Notes: generated from the sequence alone by a model not told the origin. Shown: positions 18,380 to 27,795, numbered from the stretch's first letter. The stretch is 64,000 bases of DNA from an uncultured Eubacteriales bacterium (GCA_934647945.1 CAKUFK010000005.1:66089-130088), one strand, 5' to 3'. Numbers and translations: made by a program.

Positions 18380-19282
18380 TTACGCGTCGAGAACATCCTG
18401 AAACGCATAGCCGAGGGCTTCCATCTCATAGGTGAAAACTTCCTCGAGGGAGAGAGGGAGCACGTCGAGCAGGATGGGCATCATGGCCTGGAGCCGGCTG
18501 ACGGTTTCCTCCCGGCCGCCCCGCACGATCATGCTGGCGACCGATCCCCGTTTGCTGAAATGCAGGATGTCGATGCCGTCAAAGGAATCCCGGCCGAAAT
18601 CCCCGGAAAATGCGATCTGGATTTTGAACAGGGAGGTCTTCAGGTTCTGGATGTCGCTTTCCAGGACGAGGCCGCCCTTGTGCAGCAGCGCCAGCTGGTC
18701 GCAGGTATCCTCGAGTTCCCGGAGGGAGTGGGAGGTGATGATGGCGGTGGCCTGGTGCTCGAGCACATCCTGGGTAATCAGGTTTTTGACGAGGTTGCGC
18801 ATGACCGGATCCAGGCCGTCGAAGGTCTCGTCGAAGAAAATGTACTGGGGCCGGGTGGAAACCGCGAGAATGGTCGCCGCCTGCCGGCGCATCCCCTTGG
18901 AAAAGGTGTTCAGGGACTTCCGGGGATCCAGCCGGAACGCCGCGGTCAGGCTGCGGTACCGCTCCCGGTCGAAGCGGGGATAAATCGCGGCGTACAGCCC
19001 CGCCATCCGGTCCATACTGGAGCCCGACAGGAAATAGAGCTCATCGGGCACATAGGCCATCTGGTTTTTCACGGCCGGGTTGTCGAACACCGGCGCCCCG
19101 TCGATGCAGACGGTTCCGGCATCCGCCTTATACACCCCAGTGACCAGACGCAGAAAGGTCGATTTGCCCGCGCCGTTGGACCCGACCATCCCATAGATAC
19201 AGCCCTGGGGGATGGAACAGGTGATGCCGCTGAGGGCGACGAAATCACCGAAGGATTTGGTGAGGTTTTCCGCCTTAATCAT
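18380..19282 (-). CDS. ABC transporter ATP-binding protein
   Basis: A 300-residue ATPase. Walker A is GSNGAGKST (residues ~37-45), the signature region is LNTFSKGMRRQ, Walker B is YIFFDETFDGLDP, and the switch His is in IITSHSLRELED. It closely follows the YtrB/EcsA-like pattern and should pair with the permease downstream. The ATG at 19282 is used because GAGAGGAG lies 11 nt upstream. A GTG directly abutting that site is less likely. Confidence 0.92.
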   Translation of the reverse strand: MIKAENLTKSFGDFVALSGITCSIPQGCIYGMVGSNGAGKSTFLRLVTGVYKADAGTVCIDGAPVFDNPAVKNQMAYVPDELYFLSGSSMDRMAGLYAAIYPRFDRERYRSLTAAFRLDPRKSLNTFSKGMRRQAATILAVSTRPQYIFFDETFDGLDPVMRNLVKNLITQDVLEHQATAIITSHSLRELEDTCDQLALLHKGGLVLESDIQNLKTSLFKIQIAFSGDFGRDSFDGIDILHFSKRGSVASMIVRGGREETVSRLQAMMPILLDVLPLSLEEVFTYEMEALGYAFQDVLDA

Positions 19283-19365
19283 GATAGCAGCCACTCCTCT
19301 CTCGTAGCGGCTGGAAAGGGTCTTTCCCAGCCGGATCTTTTGGCGCCCCGATATGATAGGGCACC

Positions 19366-19755
19366 TTACGGCTGCGGCGGGCCTTCCCGATAGTGCGGAT
19401 AGGCCTGATCGACGCAGCGCAGGATTTCCTCTTTCGCAATCCCGGCCAAAGCCAGGTCCTGCAGCAGTTTATTGAGCGCCCCCAGTTTTTCCCTCCGGTA
19501 TTCACCCAACAGGGCCACGGCATTTTCCGACACAAAACAGCCGATGCCCGGTACGGAATAAATCACCCCGCGGGCGTCCAGCTCCGAATAGGCTTTCTGA
19601 ATGGTGTTCGGATTGATGGACAGTTCCATGGACAGGCTGCGCACCGAAGGGAGCTGGGTGCCCGGCTTCATCAGGCCGGTCAGCACGAACCGCTCCATCT
19701 GGTCGATGATCTGTTCATACACCGGCTTGCGGGACAAGGGATCAATGTGGAACAT
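19366..19755 (-). CDS. GntR family regulator, YtrA subfamily
   Basis: A 129-residue regulator. The N-terminal winged HTH has PVYEQIIDQMERFVLTG and LPSVRSLSMELSINPNTIQKAYSELDARG, and the short C-terminal ~45 residues are what YtrA proteins have in place of a full effector domain. The ribosome site GGAGGTG is strong. It heads the ABC operon, and an operator-like palindrome overlaps its own -10 box, so autorepression is likely. Confidence 0.92.
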   Translation of the reverse strand: MFHIDPLSRKPVYEQIIDQMERFVLTGLMKPGTQLPSVRSLSMELSINPNTIQKAYSELDARGVIYSVPGIGCFVSENAVALLGEYRREKLGALNKLLQDLALAGIAKEEILRCVDQAYPHYREGPPQP

Positions 19756-19795
19756 GGGACACCTCCTTACATGTACTATGTGTCCTATGCGTATT

Positions 19796-19835
19796 AGTAC
19801 ACTTGTACTGTATCATTCCAGGACCTTCCTGTCAA
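19796..19835 (-). promoter_or_regulatory. GntR/ABC operon promoter with overlapping operator
   Basis: On the minus strand TTGACA (19830-19835) and TACAGT (19807-19812) are 17 bp apart. The perfect inverted repeat AGTACA-AG-TGTACT (19796-19809) overlaps the -10 box and resembles known YtrA-type operators with TACA/TGTA arms. Repressor bound here would block polymerase. Confidence 0.7.
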
Positions 19836-19952
19836 GGGAAACTTTGTCGGACGTTCCACACTGCCGGCGGCCTTTTTCATGGAATGGTCTGGGGCTGCAC
19901 ACGGGCAGCCGCTTATTTGTGCCGCGTCCAGGGGGCGGTCGTGTCGTCGGAC

Positions 19953-19995
19953 GAAAAAAGACACACCCGGGCCGTTGCTGTGGCCCGCGTGTGTC
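19953..19995 (-). terminator. intrinsic terminator after the RHH gene
   Basis: Long stem GACACACGCGGGCC / GGCCCGGGTGTGTC (one mismatch), followed on the minus strand by TTTTTTC. Confidence 0.7.
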
Positions 19996-20062
19996 AGGTC
20001 GGGATACCAGTCCCAAATGTTTCAATTGTGAATAAAATCCACGTTTTTCTGTATTTATACCA

Positions 20063-20090
20063 GAAGGAGATGGCGGTTGCCATCTCCTTC
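20063..20090. repeat. perfect 12-bp inverted repeat
   Basis: GAAGGAGATGGC and GCCATCTCCTTC flank a 4-nt loop between the RHH gene and the terminator at 19953. On the minus strand it is followed by a weak T-rich tract, so it may be a first terminator or an RNA-stabilising hairpin. Confidence 0.6.
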
Positions 20091-20140
20091 CGTCGGGTTG
20101 TCTCCTATTGTTTCGCGTGCATTCCCGCCCCGTATCCGCA

Positions 20141-20344
20141 TCAGAGGCGAAGAATGGCCCGCCGGATCGCTTCCGCCCGAGTTACTGCCCACTTTTTGCA
20201 GTAGGCGTCAAGGGCTTCCGCTACCCTTGCGTCGATCCGCACCGTAATCCGGATCTCCTTGCGGCTGTCGGTGGGCCGTCCCCTCTTTCCGGCCAAAACC
20301 AGCACCCCTCTCTTTCGTTTTCTACAGCGTACTCGGTTTTTCAT
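20141..20344 (-). CDS. small ribbon-helix-helix (CopG-like) protein
   Basis: A 67-residue protein. After a basic, Arg/Lys-rich N-terminus it shows the MetJ/Arc pattern: beta-strand ITVRIDA, helix RVAEALDAYCKKW, then TRAEAIRRAILRL. Such proteins are DNA-binding dimers, often antitoxins or plasmid regulators. No toxin gene is adjacent. The exact start is uncertain because no strong ribosome site precedes the ATG. A downstream terminator supports it being a real transcript. Confidence 0.6.
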   Translation of the reverse strand: MKNRVRCRKRKRGVLVLAGKRGRPTDSRKEIRITVRIDARVAEALDAYCKKWAVTRAEAIRRAILRL

Positions 20345-20674
20345 CCAAAATCAAGGGGACCCCCTTTTTTAAATGTGATCTTATTTCACGTTGCGGTGCC
20401 ATTCTCCGCCATCTTGCCGGAGGCCCGCCGCCTTTTTTTGTCAAAACCGCCCGTCAGGATGAGCATTGCCCCGGCGCGGCCGCTATGGTATAATAAATGA
20501 AATGGCTTTTGCAAATGGGAGCCCCAAAATGGACGGCCAAAGGCAGATAAGGCTGCCGTCCGGCCTGTTTTCATAAGATATGTGCAACAAACGGACGGAT
20601 TGGCGACACTGCCATACCGATCCGGCGTCCGGTCCGGACGCCGTTATTTTGGATAGACGGAGTGTGAGCGGAGT
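20345..20674 (+). promoter_or_regulatory. yfhO promoter and leader region
   Basis: A gene-free stretch of 330 bp. TTGCCC (20466-20471) and a consensus TATAAT (20489-20494), 17 bp apart, face the yfhO-like gene and imply a 5' leader of about 175 nt. I see no recognisable riboswitch in the leader. Confidence 0.55.
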
Positions 20675-23600
20675 ATGCAACGAGAGGATTCCCCCTTGTC
20701 CCACAAGGCCATACGTCTGACCCTGGCTGGTGCCGCGGCGCTGCTTGGCGCAATGCTGGTCGTGGTGATGCTTTGGTACGATAAAGACGGCGTTCCGTCG
20801 GACAACCTGCTGCGCAAATCCGTCTATGTCCTGGGTACGGCCCTTATCCTCGGGTTTTTGTTCGCGGTTTTTCTAAGTGAGGCTATGCGGGGCCGGAGGG
20901 ACCGGCCGGTGAAACACGGCGTCTGGTTCTATCCGGTGGTGTCGGGGGTCCTGTCGCTTGCCTGCATGTGCCTGGCTTACACCTTTCTCGGCATGTGGCC
21001 CCTCGGGGACAAAACCGGCATGATCGTCGACATGCATCACCAATACGCGCCGCTTCTCGCCCGCCTGCGGGAGATGATCCTGACCGGCGGCAGTCCACTC
21101 TATTCCTTTGAAGTGGGGCTCGGCATCAATTTCGTCTCCCTGTTCGGCTATTACCTGGCCAGCCCCTTCAACCTCCTTCTGGTCTTCTTCCCGGAGCATC
21201 TTCTCGCCGAGGGGATCCTCGTCATCACTCTGCTCAAAAACGCGCTTGCCGGCGCTTTCTTCGCCGCCTGCGTGCAGAGCGTCTACCGCCGCCGGAACAT
21301 CACCGTCCCCATGGTATCCGTGATGTACGCGCTGATGATGTATATGATCGCGTATTCCTGGAACATCATGTGGCTGGATGTCGTGATGGTTCTGCCGCTC
21401 GTGATCCTGGGCTTCGAAAAGATGATGCGGACCGGGCGGTACTTGTGGTATATCCTGCCCCTTGCCTACGCGCTGATCGCCAATTATTACATCGGCTTCA
21501 TGCTCTGTGTCTTCCTGGTGCTGTATTATCTGGTCTACGTATTCCGGAAAAAGCGCCGGGCCGAGCGGCAGGCGCTCGGGTTTGCCCGGTTCGCTGTGGG
21601 CTCCCTACTCGCGGGCGGGCTGGCGATGTTTCTGCTCGTGCCGGTGTTCCTGGCGCTCGGGCATACCTCCGCCGCGGGGGCCAAGCCGCCGGAGCTGACC
21701 TCCATGTTCGACATGTTCGGCCTGCTCGGACGGAATCTCTACGGCACCACTCCCACCATCCGGTCGGGGAACCTGCCCAATATCTATTGCGGACTGCTCG
21801 CCGTCCTGCTGCTGCCGATTTTTGCTACCCTGAAAGCCATCCCGCTGCGCCGGCGGGTGGCGTATATCGGGCTCTTCGCCGCCTTGGGCTTCAGCTGTAC
21901 CATCAATCTCGCCAACCTTTTCTGGCACGGCCTGCATTTTCCGAACGACCTGCCCTACCGCTTCTCCTTCCTGTACAGCTTCGTGCTCCTCCTCATCGCG
22001 TTTGAAACGCTCCAGCACCTGCGCGCGGTCACCTTCAAGCAAATCGGGGCGTCGTTTGCCGCCCTGCTCGCTTATCTGATGGTGGAAGAGCATTTCGGGG
22101 ACAAGGCGTACGGCTTTGAGGTCATCTATGTCAGCCTTCTGCTGCTGGCGGTTTATGCTGCGGTGCTGGCTCTCGTCGCCCGGCGGAAGATTCCGCGGGT
22201 CCGTATCGCCTATGCCCTGCTTTGCCTCGTCGTGACGGGGGAAATGCTGTTCCATGCGGGCGGAGCCTTCCGCAAGCTGGATTCCCAGGAGCATTATACC
22301 TCCCACGGCAACTATGTGGACAACGATGCCACCGAGACGATCCGTCAGGCAGTGGCGAAGGCGGAGCAGCTCGGCGACAGCGAAATGGGGAAGGAATTCT
22401 ACCGCATGGAGCTGCTTCCCCGTCGCACCTGTGTGGACACAGCGCTGTTCGGATACCGGGGGATCACCGTTTTTTCCTCGAGCAACTATTACACCACTAC
22501 CCGGACGATGGGAGCCCTGGGCTACGCGATCAACGGTGTCAACAGCCACCTTTACCGCTCCTTCGTCCCCACGGTCGATTCCCTGCTCGGGATCCGCTAC
22601 CTGGTGATGAACGCCGAGCTCACCTCCCACGACCAGCTCGTCTACCGGGAACCCATCAGCCACAACGGGGTCAACTATTATGTGTATGAGAACCCCGATG
22701 CCCTGCCCCTCGGGTTTGTCACCGACGCGGCGGTCAAGGACTGGCAATATACCTACTATTATCCCTTTACCTCCCAGAACACCCTGTTCAAGGCCATGAC
22801 TGGGGACAGCCGGGAGCTGTTTACCCTTCATCCCGTCGGCGCGGGGATCAACAACACGTCGGCCACCGCGATCAATCTCTACGCCGCCGATGGCAAGGCG
22901 AACGGCACCTTCAAGGTCACCCTGCGAAGCGGCGGGCAGACCTTTGTCTACGCGGACTGCGGCGCGGCCAAGACCATCCAGGTCTCGGCAAACGGCTCGA
23001 CCTGGTCGGTCAGCCCGCGGGAAGCCTATATCATCGACGCCGGTGTACTCAAAGAAGGGGACGAGCTGACCATGACGGTATCGGCGGAGATGTCCTGTAC
23101 CGGCAACTTCTTTGTCGCCACCCTCAACCAGGACGTCTACCGCGACGCCATCGATACGCTGAAGGCCGGCGGGCTGGAGGTCACCTCCTTCACGGACAGC
23201 CATATTCTGGGGACGGTCCGGTCGGAGGGCGGCGCCCTCTTCACCTCGATCCCCTACGATCCGGGCTGGCGGGTCAAGGTGGACGGGACGCCTGTGGAAA
23301 CCTACGGCGTGTCCGAGGCCTTCCTGGCCTTCGACGTGCCGGCGGGCGAGCACACGGTCGAGCTGCGCTATACCCCTCAGGGGCTGTGGGCCGGGATCTT
23401 GTTCAGCGGCATCAGCCTGTGCCTCGTGATCCTGCTCGCGATCCTGACCCATATCCGGCTGCAGCGGAAACGGGACGCGCGTCTGTTTGCCCGGTTCGAT
23501 ATCCCCTCGCCGGACAGCCTGCGTCCCCCGGCCGCTGGAGGAGGGAATGCTCCATACGCCGGCCCTCCGTCAGGGGCGGGACCGGCATTCCCGGATGGGA

Positions 23601-23698
23601 ACATCCCCCTGGACGGCGGGACAGCGCCGGGGGTGGATTCCGGGTCTCCTGACGGAGGCATGTGGGAGTCCCCGCCGCCTCCCACCGAGCCGGACTGA
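20675..23698 (+). CDS. YfhO family membrane protein
   Basis: A 1007-residue polytopic membrane protein. A dozen or more hydrophobic segments fill residues 10-530. A large extracytoplasmic domain follows to about 905, then a last membrane segment (LWAGILFSGISLCLVILLAILT), and a Pro/Gly-rich cytoplasmic tail of about 75 residues. The early DMHHQYAPLLARLREMI segment and the LPYRFSFLYSFVLL region are typical of YfhO. In Bacillus and Listeria, YfhO acts in glycosylating lipoteichoic acid outside the cell, and that role is only inferred here. The gene has its own promoter and terminator. Confidence 0.85.
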   Translation: MQREDSPLSHKAIRLTLAGAAALLGAMLVVVMLWYDKDGVPSDNLLRKSVYVLGTALILGFLFAVFLSEAMRGRRDRPVKHGVWFYPVVSGVLSLACMCLAYTFLGMWPLGDKTGMIVDMHHQYAPLLARLREMILTGGSPLYSFEVGLGINFVSLFGYYLASPFNLLLVFFPEHLLAEGILVITLLKNALAGAFFAACVQSVYRRRNITVPMVSVMYALMMYMIAYSWNIMWLDVVMVLPLVILGFEKMMRTGRYLWYILPLAYALIANYYIGFMLCVFLVLYYLVYVFRKKRRAERQALGFARFAVGSLLAGGLAMFLLVPVFLALGHTSAAGAKPPELTSMFDMFGLLGRNLYGTTPTIRSGNLPNIYCGLLAVLLLPIFATLKAIPLRRRVAYIGLFAALGFSCTINLANLFWHGLHFPNDLPYRFSFLYSFVLLLIAFETLQHLRAVTFKQIGASFAALLAYLMVEEHFGDKAYGFEVIYVSLLLLAVYAAVLALVARRKIPRVRIAYALLCLVVTGEMLFHAGGAFRKLDSQEHYTSHGNYVDNDATETIRQAVAKAEQLGDSEMGKEFYRMELLPRRTCVDTALFGYRGITVFSSSNYYTTTRTMGALGYAINGVNSHLYRSFVPTVDSLLGIRYLVMNAELTSHDQLVYREPISHNGVNYYVYENPDALPLGFVTDAAVKDWQYTYYYPFTSQNTLFKAMTGDSRELFTLHPVGAGINNTSATAINLYAADGKANGTFKVTLRSGGQTFVYADCGAAKTIQVSANGSTWSVSPREAYIIDAGVLKEGDELTMTVSAEMSCTGNFFVATLNQDVYRDAIDTLKAGGLEVTSFTDSHILGTVRSEGGALFTSIPYDPGWRVKVDGTPVETYGVSEAFLAFDVPAGEHTVELRYTPQGLWAGILFSGISLCLVILLAILTHIRLQRKRDARLFARFDIPSPDSLRPPAAGGGNAPYAGPPSGAGPAFPDGNIPLDGGTAPGVDSGSPDGGMWESPPPPTEPD

Positions 23699-23730
23699 TT
23701 TCCGGACCAATATCGTCTGCATCTCTCAGC

Positions 23731-23764
23731 GCGGCCTTTCCGGTTGGAAAGGCCGCTTTTTTTA
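23731..23764 (+). terminator. intrinsic terminator after the yfhO-like gene
   Basis: Stem GCGGCCTTTC / GAAAGGCCGC, short loop, followed by a run of seven Ts. Confidence 0.9.
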
Positions 23765-23906
23765 TGGGAGGGGGGCTGGTATGGCCATTTCGCGGCGCCA
23801 GGGCCGGGACTGCCGTCCGCCTTCTCATAAAAGGCGGCTGGAGGGGCATACTAACGCCGCGCATGATATGTCTGCCGATAGGCACATGGAAAGGGAGAAG
23901 ATACGG

Positions 23907-25181
23907 ATGCATTTACAGATTGAGGACGTCCACGGACGCGAAATCCTGGATTCCCGCGGGAATCCGACGGTAGAGGCGGAGGTGATCCTGGCTGGCGGAC
24001 GGCGCGGGCGGGCGGCCGTGCCCAGCGGCGCCTCCACCGGCCGCTTTGAGGCGCTGGAGCTTCGGGACGGGGATCCCGGCCGCTACGGAGGAAAAGGGGT
24101 GCTGACGGCGGCCGGCCATATCAGCACCCGGATCCGGGAAGCCCTGGTTGGGCAGGACGCCTCATGCACGGCGGCTGTCGACCGTATCCTGCTGGAGCTC
24201 GACGGCACCGGGGACAAATCCCGTCTTGGCGCGAACGCTATTCTGGCTGTATCCTTAGCCTGCGCCCATGCGGCAGCGAATGAGCTGCATCTGCCGCTGT
24301 ACCGCTTTCTGGGGGGCACCGCCGCCGATACACTGCCGGTGCCGATGATGAACATCCTCAACGGCGGCGCTCATGCGGCCAACAATATGGATGTGCAGGA
24401 ATGCATGATCATGCCGGTGGGCGCTCCCTCGTTCCGGGAGGGGCTGCGCTGGTGTACCGAGGTGTTCCACCATCTCGCCGCCCTGCTCAAAAAGGAAGGA
24501 TTGTCCACCGCGGTGGGGGACGAGGGCGGCTTTGCCCCCGACCTGAAAAGCGACGAGGAGGCGCTGGATTTCCTGCTCCGCGCCATCGAGGCGGCTGGTT
24601 ATCGGCCGGGTGAGAATTTCGTGCTGGCGATGGATGCGGCCTCGAGCGAGTGGAAAGGTGAGGGCGGATACTGTCTGCCAAAATCCGGCCGCACCTACAC
24701 GGCTGACGCGCTCATCGAACACTGGAAAGCCTTGAGCAGCCAATACCCTGTCCGGTCCATCGAGGATGCCCTGGACGAGGAGGACTGGGCGGGCTGGCAG
24801 CGTCTGACTGCGCAGCTTGGCGACCGGGTGCAGCTCGTCGGGGACGATTTGTTCGTCACCAATACCGAACGCCTGCAAAAGGGGATCGAAACCCGCTGCG
24901 GCAATTCGATTCTGATCAAGCTCAACCAGATTGGGACCCTTTCCGAGACGATGGCCGCCATCCGGATGGCGCAGAAAGCCGGCTACACGGCGGTGGTCTC
25001 CCACCGTTCGGGGGAAACCGAGGATACGACCATCGCGGACCTGGCCGTGGCGATGGGGGCGGGGCAGATCAAAACAGGCGCGCCGAGCCGGAGCGAACGG
25101 GTCGCGAAATACAACCGCCTGCTGCGTATCGAAGAGGAACTCGGCTCCGCCGCCCGCTGGCCCGGGCATGCCTGCTTTTGA
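23907..25181 (+). CDS. eno: enolase (phosphopyruvate hydratase)
   Basis: A 424-residue glycolytic enzyme converting 2-phosphoglycerate to phosphoenolpyruvate. It shows HGREILDSRGNPTVE and SGASTG at the N-terminus, GGAHAANNMDVQECMIMP (catalytic Glu), GDEGGFAP (catalytic Glu), the Mg-binding Asp in SIEDALDEEDW, the catalytic Lys in LIKLNQIGTLSE, and the SHRSGETED loop. All key residues are intact. Length is normal. QECMIMP has Cys where Phe is usual. ATG 23907 is used because AAGGGAGAAG precedes it. The open frame runs far upstream without further homology. Confidence 0.96.
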   Translation: MHLQIEDVHGREILDSRGNPTVEAEVILAGGRRGRAAVPSGASTGRFEALELRDGDPGRYGGKGVLTAAGHISTRIREALVGQDASCTAAVDRILLELDGTGDKSRLGANAILAVSLACAHAAANELHLPLYRFLGGTAADTLPVPMMNILNGGAHAANNMDVQECMIMPVGAPSFREGLRWCTEVFHHLAALLKKEGLSTAVGDEGGFAPDLKSDEEALDFLLRAIEAAGYRPGENFVLAMDAASSEWKGEGGYCLPKSGRTYTADALIEHWKALSSQYPVRSIEDALDEEDWAGWQRLTAQLGDRVQLVGDDLFVTNTERLQKGIETRCGNSILIKLNQIGTLSETMAAIRMAQKAGYTAVVSHRSGETEDTTIADLAVAMGAGQIKTGAPSRSERVAKYNRLLRIEEELGSAARWPGHACF

Positions 25182-25545
25182 GCGGAGACAGCATCTGTTT
25201 TTTTCAAGCCGGGCTGGCCGGGCAGAAATGGATCCGAAAAAGCCAGAATGAAAAGACGGCCGGAACGAAGGGCTTGACGTCTGTGAGCAGCAGACGTCAA
25301 GCCCTTTGAGCGTTGTTTTGATACGACGGTTATTATAGGCTTAAGTCCCGCCATAGCGGTTCTTGAGAAGTCCGGAGAGACCTTTCGGGCCGTTGCATCC
25401 GCCACTGGTTGTTTCCATTTCCCCCGCGCGCCTTTCTCCGGGACTCCCCCCGGCGGTCCAACCACCCCCAAAGCGGGGTTTGCCTATCATACAGCCGAAT
25501 TTCAGGTGTGTGCTTCAAGGCCGATCCCAGCTTTTATTAACCGTA
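25182..25545. other. gene-free gap between convergent eno and histidine kinase
   Basis: The only clear structure is the palindromic repeat at 25269. No poly-T terminator is visible after eno, so the palindrome may fill that role for both convergent genes. Confidence 0.5.
25269..25338. repeat. palindromic intergenic repeat, copy 2
   Basis: AGGGCTTGACGTCTG and CAGACGTCAAGCCCT form a perfect 15-bp inverted repeat with a 6-nt loop. The right flank matches that of copy 1 at 171-240. It lies between the convergent eno and histidine kinase genes. Confidence 0.75.
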
Positions 25546-26790
25546 TCACCCACTTTGCCGGTTCAGGGGAAGCAGGACGGTAAAAACCGTCCCCTCCTCC
25601 CCGCTGCGGACCGTAATTTTTCCTTTGTGGGTTTCCACGATGCTCTGCGCGATGGAAAGCCCAAGCCCGTAGCCACCTTTTTCGCGGCAACGGGAATCGT
25701 CCGCCCGGTAAAACCGCTCGAACAGGTGCTCGAGCCTCGCGGGCGGAATGGGGACGCCGGTATTGTGCACCCGCAGCCGGGCCATGGACTGGGCGGTATC
25801 AAGGGTGAGGAGCACCCGACCCTCCCGGTCGGCGTATTTACAGGCGTTGTCCAGCAGGATGGCGGTCAGCTGTCCGAGCTGCCCGGCATCCCCCGTGACG
25901 GTGATGCCGGGGGCAACCCGGCTGTCCAACGTCAGTCCCTGTTCATACGCCACCGATTCAAAGGGGAGCAGACGGCTCATCACCACGTCGCTCAGATCCA
26001 AGGGAAGCATAGCCGGGGTGTGGGCCGTGTCGGCCCTCGCCAGAAAAAGCAGCTCGTCTACCAAGGTTTTCATCCGGCCGGCTTCCTCCTTGGTGTTTTC
26101 CACCCACTGCCGCTGGGCATTGATGGTGTCCTCCCGATGGGAGAGCAGGATGCCGGTGTTGGCAAGAATGACAGTTAGGGGTGTTTTGAGCTCGTGGGAG
26201 GCGTCGGCGACAAATTGCCGCTGCCGTTCCCAGGCGCGTTCCACCGGACGGAGTGCCCAGGCGGAGAGAAACAGGCTGATGACAAAAAAAGCTGTGAGCC
26301 CGCCGATCCCAACGAGCAGTGAAGTCAGCAGCAGCCGCTGCATGGTGGATCTGCCGCTGCTCAGATCCACAAAAGCAAAGGTAGTACCCGCAGGGGTTTC
26401 CTCCCTCAAAAACCGCAGTCCGAGCCCGGAGAGCACACCCGTTTTGCCTCCGTGTGCGAAGGCAAGGGAGACGGCCTGCGCGGCTTCTTCGTCGGTGACG
26501 CTCACCGTCTCCCCGTAGATGTCGGAGACAGCGCCGTCCGCCCCCGTCCGGACACAGAAAACCGGCAGGAAAGGCGTGTGCCTGTCCGGCTTCCTCTCCC
26601 CCATCTCAAAACGGGGCGGGGCTTTGCCCCCAGCGGTATCCATGGCGAGGGCACGGGTGAGGGCCTCGTCGCTGTCGGTGCGGATCTGGCGATAGGTCGA
26701 CAGGCAGAGCGTCGCGAAAACCGCCAGAAGCACCGCGCTGACGAACAGCATATTGATCAAGACAAATTTCCGCCGCAGCTTCCGGATCAT
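25546..26790 (-). CDS. two-component sensor histidine kinase
   Basis: A 414-residue membrane kinase. A membrane segment at 10-32, an extracytoplasmic domain of about 120 residues and a second segment at about 155-180 come first. HisKA follows with FVADASHELKTPLTVI (His199), then HATPase with N box (LLDNACKYADREG), G1 (YRADDSRCREKGGYGLGLSIA) and G2. The ATG overlaps the regulator stop by 4 bp, so the two are translationally coupled. The signal is unknown. The neighbouring VTC operon with matching operator-like repeats is the likely target. Confidence 0.93.
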   Translation of the reverse strand: MIRKLRRKFVLINMLFVSAVLLAVFATLCLSTYRQIRTDSDEALTRALAMDTAGGKAPPRFEMGERKPDRHTPFLPVFCVRTGADGAVSDIYGETVSVTDEEAAQAVSLAFAHGGKTGVLSGLGLRFLREETPAGTTFAFVDLSSGRSTMQRLLLTSLLVGIGGLTAFFVISLFLSAWALRPVERAWERQRQFVADASHELKTPLTVILANTGILLSHREDTINAQRQWVENTKEEAGRMKTLVDELLFLARADTAHTPAMLPLDLSDVVMSRLLPFESVAYEQGLTLDSRVAPGITVTGDAGQLGQLTAILLDNACKYADREGRVLLTLDTAQSMARLRVHNTGVPIPPARLEHLFERFYRADDSRCREKGGYGLGLSIAQSIVETHKGKITVRSGEEGTVFTVLLPLNRQSG

Positions 26791-27467
26791 CCGATTTCCC
26801 CCTCTACCAGCCGGTATCCGACCCGACGGACGGTGGCAATCCCCACGCGGGATCCGAGAAAGGCGAATTTCTTGCGGAGAAAGGAGATATACGCTTCCAC
26901 GTTGTTGTCCTCCGCACCCGACTCATACCCCCATACCCGGGTCAGGAGGTCTTCCTTCTGTACCAAGACGGCGGGATTCGCCATCAGGAGGCGGAGCACC
27001 TCGAATTCCTTGAATCCCAAATGGACCGAACGGGCGGCGCAGTGAAGGGTGTAGGTGGACAGGTTCAGCACGAGGTCCGCGAACCGCATTTCCTCGAGAA
27101 CTACATCCCCTTGCCGCCGGGAAAGGGCGCGCACCCGCGCGAGGAGCTCCTCGGGTGAAAAGGGCTTGGTCATGTAATCGTCGGCGCCGCAGTCGAGCCC
27201 CGCCACTTTGTCGGGCACCTCGTCCCTCGCGGTCAGGAGCAGGACGGGAGTGGCAATCTTTTCCCGCCGGAGGCGGCGGACCACCTCAAACCCATCCATC
27301 CGCGGCAGCATAACGTCGAGCACGATGACGTCGTACTGGCCGCTCCGGCCGTACGCGAGGCCATCCTCGCCGTCATAGACCAGATCGACCGCGTACCTCT
27401 GCTCCTTCATCAGCTGTCCGAGCGCCTCAGCCAGCCGTTTCTCATCTTCCACGATCAGGACACGCAT
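26787..27467 (-). CDS. OmpR/PhoB-type response regulator
   Basis: A 226-residue regulator. The receiver domain has acidic residues EDE (7-9), phospho-acceptor Asp51 in VIVLDVMLPRMDG, and Lys in YMTKPF. The C-terminal winged helix contains LGFKEFEVLRLLMANP and VWGYESGAEDNNVEAYISFLRKK. ATG 27467 follows GGAGGAGG. It is cotranscribed with the kinase and divergent from the VTC operon. Confidence 0.95.
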   Translation of the reverse strand: MRVLIVEDEKRLAEALGQLMKEQRYAVDLVYDGEDGLAYGRSGQYDVIVLDVMLPRMDGFEVVRRLRREKIATPVLLLTARDEVPDKVAGLDCGADDYMTKPFSPEELLARVRALSRRQGDVVLEEMRFADLVLNLSTYTLHCAARSVHLGFKEFEVLRLLMANPAVLVQKEDLLTRVWGYESGAEDNNVEAYISFLRKKFAFLGSRVGIATVRRVGYRLVEGEIG

Positions 27468-27687
27468 GGTGAATAGCCTCCTCCATTCGGCGGCGTCGGC
27501 ATATCCGAGCCTTTTGCGAACAGGTTGGTTCTGAGTTTCGGGGGGCGGCCCCCCTTTTTCTGTATAATCCTTGGTTTTGGAGTCGCGCTCCGGACCTCTT
27601 TTCAACGGCCCATCTCTATCTTGACACAAATCCCTGCCGGATGCAACAGGGGCCGAGGGCTTTTCTGCCCTTAGAATACCCGAAGAA

Positions 27688-27744
27688 TCTGAAATGAATC
27701 TGAAAGGGGTTTTTCAGGCTGGTTTCAGATTTTTGCGGTATGAT
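27688..27744 (+). promoter_or_regulatory. VTC operon promoter with phased regulator sites
   Basis: TCTGAAA occurs at 27688 and 27699, exactly 11 bp apart. The opposite-strand form TTTCAG occurs at 27712 and 27723, again 11 bp apart. The last copy overlaps where a -35 box would be, and TATGAT at 27739-27744 serves as -10. OmpR/PhoB-type activators bind 11-bp-phased direct repeats in this position, so the adjacent regulator probably acts here. The region also faces the regulator gene. Confidence 0.6.
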
Positions 27745-27795
27745 AGTCTCCACACCGAGGGGATTCCCTCCCTTTTTCGACAGGAGTGATGGCCT

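Noticed and set aside
21605..23452. Long open frame antisense to the yfhO-like gene
   Set aside because: Composition is typical of the complement of a GC-rich gene, and the sense strand encodes a clear YfhO protein.
23487..23906. N-terminal extension of enolase
   Set aside because: Enolase homology starts exactly at the ATG at 23907, which has its own ribosome site, and a terminator hairpin lies inside the extension.
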